A stretch of DNA of 7,447 nucleotides, taken from NCBI GenBank assembly GCA_945221685.1, contig CALYNN010000074.1, forward strand, positions 1 through 7,447, written 5' to 3'. A program made the position numbers and the translations under genes. This document shows, piece after piece, positions 1-5,336 of the stretch. The DNA comes from an uncultured Clostridia bacterium. GTDB lineage: Bacteria > Bacillota > Clostridia > Oscillospirales > Acutalibacteraceae. Below the pieces are notes generated by a model that was given only the letters and a program-made list of their open reading frames with translations, did no database searches and was not told where the DNA came from. Positions within the stretch are counted from its first letter, which is position 1, and each line of letters opens with the position of its first letter.

Positions 1-500
1 ACCATTTCATCTAATTCAATATATTTTGTGTGAAGCGGATTAACAGGAGCGTCATCGGCAGGATAGCCGGTGGGAAGCATGGCAACTATTTCCAGATTAT
101 CGGGAACTTTAAATACCTCTCGTGCGGCGGAAGGATTAAATGCCATTACCCATGTTGTTCCCAAGCCAAGTGCCTGCGCCTGAAGCATCATATGGGTAGT
201 AACAATGCTCGCGTCAATTTCTGCTGAATTTTTTTGGTCATAGCCACGGGAGTATGCCTTTTCCTTATCTGTGCAGATTATAAAGCAAAGCGGTGCATCA
301 AAATCGTATTTTGTGCATTTCTTAAGGTCTGCAAGCTTCTCTCTGTCGGTCAGTACAAGTATTCTTTGCGGTTGTTTATTAACGGCGGTTGGCGCAACCA
401 TTGCTGCCTCAAGTATTTTGTCTATCTTTTCCTGCTCAACGCTTTGGTCTTTAAATTTTCTGCAGGAAAACCTATCTTTAATTAAGTTTGAAAAATTCAT
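1..500 (-). CDS. Nitroreductase family FMN-dependent oxidoreductase (3' end cut by window edge)
   Basis: The minus strand reads open from ATG at 500-498 to the left edge, giving 166 codons without a stop. Nitroreductase-family enzymes (PF00881) bind FMN and use NAD(P)H to reduce nitro-compounds, quinones or related substrates; the substrate here cannot be told. Visible family marks are FSCRKF (residues 11-16), the N-terminal arginine-rich FMN-phosphate motif; APTAVNKQPQRILVL (36-50), the usual AP-(S/T)-A-x-N-x-QP segment; ALGLGTTWVMAF (110-121), the glycine-rich cofactor segment; and VAMLPTGYP (139-147), the late strand with the GYP turn. Members are usually about 170-200 residues, so little is missing. 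The start is fixed by AAGGAG (rc of 508-513) 7 nt upstream. No signal peptide or membrane segment is seen, so it is probably cytoplasmic. It is transcribed divergently from tex. The family assignment is firm; the exact subfamily is not. Confidence 0.9.
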   Translation of the reverse strand, partial: MNFSNLIKDRFSCRKFKDQSVEQEKIDKILEAAMVAPTAVNKQPQRILVLTDREKLADLKKCTKYDFDAPLCFIICTDKEKAYSRGYDQKNSAEIDASIVTTHMMLQAQALGLGTTWVMAFNPSAAREVFKVPDNLEIVAMLPTGYPADDAPVNPLHTKYIELDEM

Positions 501-526
501 ATCTTCACTCCTTTTCATATTCAATT

Positions 527-553
527 ATTATATTATCAAAAATATCGCTTCAA
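527..553 (-). promoter_or_regulatory. Candidate sigma-A-type promoter of the nitroreductase gene
   Basis: On the minus strand a perfect TATAAT (rc of 527-532) lies upstream of the nitroreductase ribosome binding site. The best -35 candidate is TTGAAG (rc of 548-553), giving a 15-nt spacer, shorter than the preferred 17. A TTGTAT slightly further upstream is an alternative that pairs with TAATAT at 17 nt. Transcription would begin near 520. The DNA is very AT-rich, so chance matches are likely and the exact boxes are uncertain. Confidence 0.4.
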
Positions 554-586
554 TACAATAAATATGCTTTATTTTTTTACTCAAAT

Positions 587-615
587 CTGTTAAAATACCA
601 TAGTTGGTATATAAT
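587..615 (+). promoter_or_regulatory. Candidate sigma-A-type promoter of tex
   Basis: A perfect TATAAT lies at 610-615, with a weak -35 candidate CTGTTA at 587-592 and a 17-nt spacer. The predicted start point, about 622, would leave a leader of only some 17 nt before the tex start codon at 639. The weak -35 and the inverted repeat within the spacer suggest possible dependence on a regulator, but this is inference. Confidence 0.5.
595..610. repeat. Inverted repeat in the tex promoter spacer (possible operator)
   Basis: ATACCA (595-600) and TGGTAT (605-610) form a perfect 6-bp inverted repeat around the 4-nt spacer TAGT. It fills most of the gap between the proposed -35 and -10 boxes of tex and overlaps the first base of the -10. 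That is a typical position for a repressor or MerR-type activator site. Six-base arms in an AT-rich gap can arise by chance, so this is a candidate only. It does not match any operator consensus I can name with confidence. Confidence 0.3.
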
Positions 616-627
616 GAAACAGCTTGA

Positions 628-641
628 AAGGATATTATATG
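628..641 (+). promoter_or_regulatory. Ribosome binding site deciding the tex start
   Basis: AAGGA at 628-632 is 6 nt upstream of ATG 639-641. The in-frame TTG at 624 lies before this site, has no Shine-Dalgarno of its own at proper distance, and would begin almost at the predicted transcription start, so it is unlikely to be used. Confidence 0.75.
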
Positions 642-2786
642 GAAATTAATTTAACATTGTGCCGAGAGTTTTCTCTTAAGCCGTGGCAGGTAGAGAATAC
701 CGTTAAGCTTATAGACGACGGAAATACTATACCCTTTATTGCACGATACAGAAAGGAAGCAACAGGCTCTCTTGACGACCAGCTGCTGCGCTCACTTTAT
801 GACAGACTTTCGTATTTGCGTAATATGGAGGAGCAAAAGGAAAAAATAATTTCCTCAATAGATGAACAAGGCTTGCTTACCGACGAGATAAAAGCGGCGG
901 TGGAAAACGCCGCAACCCTAACCGAGCTTGACGATATATACAGACCCTTTAGGCCAAAAAGAAAAACGAGAGCATCAGTTGCAAAAGCCAAGGGTCTTCA
1001 GGGACTTGCAGACGCAATTTATGCGCAGGAGAAAAACGGTCTCTCGCCGCTTGATATGGCAAAGGATTATATAAACGACGAGGTGCCTACAGCAGATGAT
1101 GCCGTTCAGGGTGCAATGGATATTATCGCAGAGCTTGTTTCCGATGACCCTGCCGGAAGAAAAATGCTGCGCTATTCCGTAAAGAATAATGCCAATCTCG
1201 TTGTCAGCGGTGCAAAAGAGGATTTGGGCGTTTACGCTATGTATAAGGAATACAGCGAGCCTGTTAAGTCCGTACCCTCCCACAGAGTTCTTGCTGTTAA
1301 CAGAGGAGAAAAGGAGGGCTTCCTGAAGGTGTCTGTTGATTACGATAAAATCAGCGGAATTTCTCTGCTTTCAAATCTTCACCTAAAGAATGATTCACCC
1401 TGCACGGAAACGGTGCTTGAGGCAATTCAGGACGCTTATACACGATTGATTTTCCCTGCAATAGAAAGAGAAATCAGAAACGCTCTTACCGATACCGCTT
1501 CAGAAGGAGCAATACAGGTGTTTGCTAAAAATACCCGTCAGCTTCTTATGCAGCCTCCTGTTAAAAATAAAGTTACAATAGGCCTTGACCCCGGATACAG
1601 AACAGGTTGTAAGGTTGCAGTTGTTGACGGAACAGGCAAGGTTTTAGATACCTCGGTAATTTATCCTGCTCCGCCTCATAAAAAAATTGAAGAAGCAAAA
1701 GAGATTATTAAGTCGCTTGTTAAAAAGTATGACGTTGAGCTTTTCTCTATCGGCAACGGAACTGCCTCTCACGAAACCGAGGAGTTTGCCGCGGAGGTAA
1801 TTCACGAACTTGGCGGAGGAATAAGCTATATGGTGGTAAGCGAGGCTGGTGCCTCTGTTTACTCAGCTTCAAAGCTTGCGGCAGAGGAATTTCCCGAATA
1901 CGATGTATCCTTACGAAGCGCAGTATCTATTGCAAGAAGGCTTCAGGATCCCCTTGCAGAGCTTGTTAAGATTGATCCAAAGGCAATCGGAGTAGGTCAG
2001 TATCAGCACGATATGCCTCAGTCTCAGCTTACCTCTGCTCTTGACGGAGTAGTGGAGGACTGCGTTAACTCTGTTGGAGTTGATTTAAATACCGCTTCGG
2101 CACAGCTTTTAAACAGAGTTGCAGGTATTTCTTCGGCGGTTGCAAATAATATTGTTGCATACAGACAGGAAAACGGTGCATTTAAGTCAAGAGAAGAATT
2201 ATTAAAGGTTTCAAAGCTCGGACCCAAAGCCTTTGAACAGTGTGCAGGCTTTCTGCGTGTTGCCGAAAGTGATAATGTTCTTGATAATACCGCCGTGCAT
2301 CCCGAAAGCTACAAGGCGGCAGACAAGCTGCTTAAGCTTTGCGGAGTAACAGAGGAGGATGTAAGAAAGGGTAATGTTTCAGCAGTTGGTGCTTATGTAA
2401 AAACCGTTGGCACTTCGGCTCTTGCAGAGCAGCTGGGAATAGGCGAGCCTACTCTTATTGATATTTCCAACGAAATTGCAAAGCCGGGCAGAGACCCACG
2501 AGACGAGCTTCCTGCTCCCATGCTTCGTACCGATGTTATGGGTATAGAAGATTTAAAGGTTGGCATGGAGCTTAAGGGCACCGTAAGAAATGTTATAGAT
2601 TTCGGAGCGTTTGTTGATGTTGGAGTCCATCAGGACGGTCTTGTTCATATTTCGCAAATTACAGATAAATTTATCCGTCATCCGAGCGATGTGCTTAAGG
2701 TAGGAGATATAGTTACCGTTTGGGTGCTTTCGGTAGATACGGATAAAAACAGAATAGGCTTAACCATGAAAAAGCCTAAGGACTGA
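639..2786 (+). CDS. tex: Tex family S1 RNA-binding transcription accessory protein
   Basis: The 715-residue product matches the Tex family in length (usually about 715-780) and domain order. Tex is a conserved cytoplasmic nucleic-acid-binding protein related to eukaryotic Spt6, linked to transcription and, in some pathogens, to toxin expression and fitness. Residues 1 to about 190 are the helical N-terminal region, including NTIPFIARYRKE. The YqgF/RNase H-like domain begins near 312 with VTIGLDPGYRTG (Asp317) and continues through IGNGTASHETEEF and VGQYQHD. A double helix-hairpin-helix covers about 484-556 (LNTASAQLLNRVAGIS, then FKSREELLKVSKLGPKAFEQ). The C-terminal S1 domain spans about 643-712 (GTVRNVIDFGAFVDVGVHQD). 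The ATG at 639 is preferred over an in-frame TTG at 624 because AAAGGA (628-632) sits 6 nt before it and the protein then begins MEINLTL, as is usual. It forms a probable operon with the downstream peptidase. The gene is intact. Confidence 0.97.
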   Translation: MEINLTLCREFSLKPWQVENTVKLIDDGNTIPFIARYRKEATGSLDDQLLRSLYDRLSYLRNMEEQKEKIISSIDEQGLLTDEIKAAVENAATLTELDDIYRPFRPKRKTRASVAKAKGLQGLADAIYAQEKNGLSPLDMAKDYINDEVPTADDAVQGAMDIIAELVSDDPAGRKMLRYSVKNNANLVVSGAKEDLGVYAMYKEYSEPVKSVPSHRVLAVNRGEKEGFLKVSVDYDKISGISLLSNLHLKNDSPCTETVLEAIQDAYTRLIFPAIEREIRNALTDTASEGAIQVFAKNTRQLLMQPPVKNKVTIGLDPGYRTGCKVAVVDGTGKVLDTSVIYPAPPHKKIEEAKEIIKSLVKKYDVELFSIGNGTASHETEEFAAEVIHELGGGISYMVVSEAGASVYSASKLAAEEFPEYDVSLRSAVSIARRLQDPLAELVKIDPKAIGVGQYQHDMPQSQLTSALDGVVEDCVNSVGVDLNTASAQLLNRVAGISSAVANNIVAYRQENGAFKSREELLKVSKLGPKAFEQCAGFLRVAESDNVLDNTAVHPESYKAADKLLKLCGVTEEDVRKGNVSAVGAYVKTVGTSALAEQLGIGEPTLIDISNEIAKPGRDPRDELPAPMLRTDVMGIEDLKVGMELKGTVRNVIDFGAFVDVGVHQDGLVHISQITDKFIRHPSDVLKVGDIVTVWVLSVDTDKNRIGLTMKKPKD

Positions 2787-2790
2787 TTAT

Positions 2791-3303
2791 ATGGATTATG
2801 TTTTAATTAGGAGCAAAAGAAAAACAATGTCAATATCTGTTGACGACGGGCTTCGTGTTGTTGTAAGAGCACCAATGAATACGCCCGCTTCGCAGATAGA
2901 TAAGTTTGTTGCGGATAATATTCAGGCAATAGAAAATATGATTGCTTCAAAGAAGAAGCTGCTTGAAAAGTATAATGTTTCGGACGAAGAACTTATGCGG
3001 ATTGTAAAAAGCGCAAAGGAAATACTGCCAAAAAGAGTAGAATATTATTCCTCGCTTATGGATTTAAAGCCAACAAGCGTTAAAATCACCAAGGCAAAGA
3101 AACGCTTCGGCTCCTGCAGCGGTAAAAACGGAATATGCTTTTCCTGCTATTTAATGCTTTATCCTATGGAGGCTGTGGATTATGTGGTGGTGCACGAGCT
3201 TGCTCATATAAAGCATCATAATCACTCAAGGGAGTTTTATGCTCTGATAAAGCGTTATATGCCCGATTATAAAAAAAGAGAAAAGCTGTTAAAGCAGCTA
3301 TAG
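2791..3303 (+). CDS. Short YgjP/DUF45-type zinc metallopeptidase (M48-like)
   Basis: This 170-residue protein belongs to the YgjP-like metallopeptidase family (PF01863, DUF45), whose substrates are largely unknown. The zinc site is clear: HELAHIKHHNHS with His135, Glu136, His139 and the probable third ligand His145, followed by the family segment YMPDYKKREKLL (156-167). Upstream, RFGSCSGKNGICFS (105-118) corresponds to the usual RWGSCS motif, with Phe replacing Trp. The N-terminus (VLIRSKRKTMSISV, then LRVVVRAP) is the normal start of the family. Typical members are about 220-240 residues; this one lacks much of the middle segment between the N-terminal strands and the GSCS motif, so it is a compact form. 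No signal peptide or membrane segment is seen. The ATG lies 4 nt after the tex stop, and its Shine-Dalgarno AAGGA (2778-2782) lies inside the end of tex, so co-transcription and translational coupling are likely. The family call is strong; the function is unknown. Confidence 0.88.
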   Translation: MDYVLIRSKRKTMSISVDDGLRVVVRAPMNTPASQIDKFVADNIQAIENMIASKKKLLEKYNVSDEELMRIVKSAKEILPKRVEYYSSLMDLKPTSVKITKAKKRFGSCSGKNGICFSCYLMLYPMEAVDYVVVHELAHIKHHNHSREFYALIKRYMPDYKKREKLLKQL

Positions 3304-3307
3304 AAAA

Positions 3308-3336
3308 AAATCATCCGACTGTCTGCCGGATGATTT
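3308..3336. terminator. Bidirectional intrinsic terminator between convergent genes
   Basis: AAATCATCCG (3308-3317) pairs perfectly with CGGATGATTT (3327-3336) around a 9-nt loop, a 10-bp stem. On the minus strand it is followed by seven T residues (rc of 3304-3310, partly within the stem), a strong terminator for the metallophosphoesterase gene. On the plus strand the tail is a weaker broken T run (TTTATTCTTT), for the tex-peptidase unit. The minus-strand TAA stop codon (3335-3337) lies partly within the stem. Confidence 0.85.
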
Positions 3337-4171
3337 ATTCTTTGTAAACATTTATGATGATTACTTCCGGGTGGTTAAACAGACGAAGCGGAAATTCCGA
3401 ATTGCCCAACCCTCTGCTTACTATAAGCTTTGGTCTTTCGCCGAAGCAGCCTCTTGCGTATTTCGGCAGTACACCCTGACCGGGAGAAAATAAAGGTCCT
3501 ACAAAAGGCATTATCCACTGTCCGCCGTGAGCGTGACCGGAAAGCTGTAAATCAAAATCATATTGCTTATAATTCAGTTCCTTTATTCCCTCAAAATTTT
3601 CGGGGAAATGACTTAAAACAATTTTGAAGCCGTCGTATTTTTCAAGCTCATTAAAATAAGGCGACATATCCTTATATTTGAATGTTCCGCTTCGCCTTGC
3701 TTTGTAGTCCTCAAAATCAGCCATATTTTCGTCGAGGCCTAAAATCTTGCAGTATTCGTTTTCAACTGCTTCGTTGAGTAAAACATTAAAGCCTATGCTT
3801 TTCAGCTCGTTTATTACGCTGTCAAAATTTTCAAGGCGCCTTTCGTGATTGCCGGTTATGTAGTAAACTGGTGATAACCTAACAAGAGTCTTACCGTATT
3901 CAAGCATCTTGTCCTTGTTTTTACATTTGTCGTTAATGTAATCTCCTGTAATGCAAATAAGGTTCGGCTTTTCTTTTTCGATTATTTCAATAACCTTATC
4001 AAACGGCTTTGAGTGAAAATCAGACAAATGAATTATTTTAAAACCTTTTTCGGTGTTTTTACTTTTAATGGTATAATAGGTTATATCAATCTTGTTATTT
4101 TGGTACAGGCAAAAAGCATAAATCAGTGCAACAAGTATAACCGCACCGATTATTATCATAAACGGTTTCAT
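3335..4171 (-). CDS. Membrane-anchored metallophosphoesterase, YkuE-like
   Basis: The 278-residue protein is a calcineurin-like metallophosphoesterase (PF00149) of the YkuE/YaeI-like type. The dinuclear metal site is complete: Asp51 and His53 in HLSDFHS, Asp77 in ITGDYIND, Asn108 and His109 in ITGNHERR, His188 in LSHFP, and GHAHGGQ at 212-218. The following stretch, PFVGPLFSPGQGVLPKYARG, is characteristic of this subfamily. Residues 4-23 form a single hydrophobic helix with one preceding lysine and no twin-arginine motif. This suggests an uncleaved N-terminal anchor with the catalytic domain outside the membrane. YkuE of Bacillus subtilis is a Tat-exported wall-associated enzyme, so a cell-envelope substrate is plausible but unproven. 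The start is supported by AGGAG (rc of 4180-4184) 8 nt upstream of ATG and by a good promoter. It is a single-gene unit, convergent with the tex unit and divergent from the dGTPase-like gene. Confidence 0.92.
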   Translation of the reverse strand: MKPFMIIIGAVILVALIYAFCLYQNNKIDITYYTIKSKNTEKGFKIIHLSDFHSKPFDKVIEIIEKEKPNLICITGDYINDKCKNKDKMLEYGKTLVRLSPVYYITGNHERRLENFDSVINELKSIGFNVLLNEAVENEYCKILGLDENMADFEDYKARRSGTFKYKDMSPYFNELEKYDGFKIVLSHFPENFEGIKELNYKQYDFDLQLSGHAHGGQWIMPFVGPLFSPGQGVLPKYARGCFGERPKLIVSRGLGNSEFPLRLFNHPEVIIINVYKE

Positions 4172-4191
4172 TTTATCAGCTCCTGATTAAT

Positions 4192-4220
4192 ATGATATAT
4201 TTTAATGTTTAATTAGTCAA
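4192..4220 (-). promoter_or_regulatory. Sigma-A-type promoter of the metallophosphoesterase gene
   Basis: On the minus strand TTGACT (rc of 4215-4220) and TATCAT (rc of 4192-4197) are separated by exactly 17 nt, each one mismatch from consensus. They lie just upstream of the AGGAG ribosome binding site at 4180-4184, giving a very short leader of roughly 15 nt. This is the best-formed promoter in the window. Confidence 0.7.
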
Positions 4221-4266
4221 TAGAAAAAACATACTGTAATTTAAAGGGATTTATTCATTTTTAATG

Positions 4267-4272
4267 TATAAT
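4267..4272 (+). promoter_or_regulatory. Candidate -10 box for the dGTPase-dnaG-rpoD operon
   Basis: A perfect TATAAT lies 7 nt before the ribosome binding site. No good -35 is present at 16-18 nt; TTAAAG at 4241-4246 would need a 20-nt spacer. Transcription would start near 4279, leaving about 13 nt of leader, essentially only the Shine-Dalgarno. The weak -35 lowers confidence. The true operon promoter could differ, and dnaG and rpoD may have internal promoters that I could not identify. Confidence 0.4.
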
Positions 4273-4278
4273 ACTTTG

Positions 4279-4294
4279 AAAGGGTGATATTTTG
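4279..4294 (+). promoter_or_regulatory. Ribosome binding site supporting the TTG start of the dGTPase-like gene
   Basis: AAAGGG at 4279-4284 is 7 nt upstream of TTG 4292-4294. No ATG or GTG in frame offers a better start, and the protein beginning MDSNLRILAEENEKRILS aligns with the expected family N-terminus, so the TTG is the likely initiation codon. Confidence 0.75.
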
Positions 4295-5293
4295 GACAGT
4301 AATTTGCGGATTTTGGCGGAAGAAAACGAAAAAAGAATTTTAAGCAGCAGGGCTTGTCTTGCCTGCAATTCAAAAGGCCGTGCGGTTTTTGAAGAAGAAT
4401 GCTCCGTCAGGACATGCTTTCACCGTGACCGTGACAGGATTATACATTGTCAGTCTTTCAGAAGGCTTAAGCATAAAACGCAGGTTTTTCTTGCACCCAG
4501 CGGCGACCATTACCGTACGAGGCTGACACATACTCTTGAGGTTTCTCAGATTGCAAGAACCATTGCCCGAGCACTCGCGCTTAACGAGGATTTAACCGAA
4601 GCGATTGCTCTTGGTCACGATTTAGGTCATACACCCTTTGGTCACGCCGGCGAGCGTGCATTAGACAGTCTTTGCTCCTGCGGCTTTAAGCACTATGAGC
4701 AAAGTGTCAGAGTTGTTGAAAGACTCGAAAAATACGGCAAGGGACTTAATCTCACCGACGAGGTTAAAAACGGTATTTTGTGTCATACAAAGGGCGAAGA
4801 AGCATACACCCTTGAAGGTCAGATTATAAGAATAGCTGATAAAATTGCATATATTAACCACGATATTGACGATGCTATCCGCGCAGGAATTATGATTGAG
4901 GAGGATATTCCGTTAAGCCTGCGTATGCAGCTTGGAATGACCAAATCACAGCGAATAAATAATATGGTCATAGATGTAATCAATAACAGCAACGACAAAA
5001 TAAGAATGAGCGAGGACTGCTACGAGGGCTTCCTTGACCTACACGATTTTATGTTTGCTGCGGTTTATACAAACCCTGTTTGCAAGGGTGAGGAAAGCAA
5101 GGCAGTGGATATGCTTTGCAAAATTTATTCTTACTACATAAAGCATATTGATGAAATGCCTGAGGAATTTATTTCAATAGCAAAAAGCGACGGAGAGGAA
5201 AGGGCAGTTTGCGACTATGTTGCAGGTATGAGCGATAACTATGCTCTTAAGGTCTTTAATCATCTTTTTGTTCCGCTGTTTTGGATAGATTAG
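4292..5293 (+). CDS. dGTPase-like HD-domain deoxynucleoside triphosphate triphosphohydrolase
   Basis: The 333-residue protein belongs to the dGTP triphosphohydrolase family, which hydrolyses dNTPs to the deoxynucleoside and triphosphate and so limits dNTP pools in the cytoplasm. It carries the family signature RDRDRIIHCQSFRRLKHKTQ (45-64), then GDHYRTRLTHTLEVSQIART (71-90). The HD metal site comprises His80, His109-Asp110 in LGHDLGHTPFGHAGE, and Asp183 in IADKIAYINHD. The length fits the shorter, Gram-positive deoxyguanosinetriphosphate triphosphohydrolase-like class (about 330-345). Substrate preference cannot be read from sequence, hence no gene symbol. The N-terminal part is cysteine-rich (22, 25, 37, 42, 53), and Cys128 and Cys130 follow the HD motif. 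It starts at TTG with a good Shine-Dalgarno. It is the first gene of a probable operon with dnaG (43 nt gap) and rpoD, an arrangement common in Clostridia. Confidence 0.94.
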   Translation: MDSNLRILAEENEKRILSSRACLACNSKGRAVFEEECSVRTCFHRDRDRIIHCQSFRRLKHKTQVFLAPSGDHYRTRLTHTLEVSQIARTIARALALNEDLTEAIALGHDLGHTPFGHAGERALDSLCSCGFKHYEQSVRVVERLEKYGKGLNLTDEVKNGILCHTKGEEAYTLEGQIIRIADKIAYINHDIDDAIRAGIMIEEDIPLSLRMQLGMTKSQRINNMVIDVINNSNDKIRMSEDCYEGFLDLHDFMFAAVYTNPVCKGEESKAVDMLCKIYSYYIKHIDEMPEEFISIAKSDGEERAVCDYVAGMSDNYALKVFNHLFVPLFWID

Positions 5294-5336
5294 TAATTAT
5301 TATTTTTTACTTGTATTTTGAAAGGAGGATAAAGCT

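Noticed and set aside
30..561. Overlapping plus-strand reading frames at the left end
   Set aside because: They lie antisense to the clear nitroreductase coding sequence, lack ribosome binding sites and have protein content unlike any family; they are shadows.
624..638. TTG at 624 as an alternative start for tex, adding MKGYY
   Set aside because: The Shine-Dalgarno AAAGGA lies downstream of it and fits ATG 639; the predicted transcript begins at about the same place as this TTG.
975..1283. Minus-strand open frame of about 100 codons within tex
   Set aside because: It is antisense to conserved tex sequence, without a ribosome binding site or recognisable protein; explained by codon bias of tex.
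3430..3627. Plus-strand open frame inside the metallophosphoesterase gene
   Set aside because: It lies antisense to the conserved GHAHGG region and has no start signals; a shadow frame.
4188..4202. AATAT-GAT-ATATT dyad overlapping the metallophosphoesterase -10 box
   Set aside because: Five-base arms of pure A/T in AT-rich promoter DNA are expected by chance and give no specific operator signal.
5292..5311. AGTAA/TTACT inverted repeat after the dGTPase-like gene as a terminator
   Set aside because: A 5-bp AT-rich stem with a 10-nt loop would not be stable, and the next gene follows at once in the same operon.
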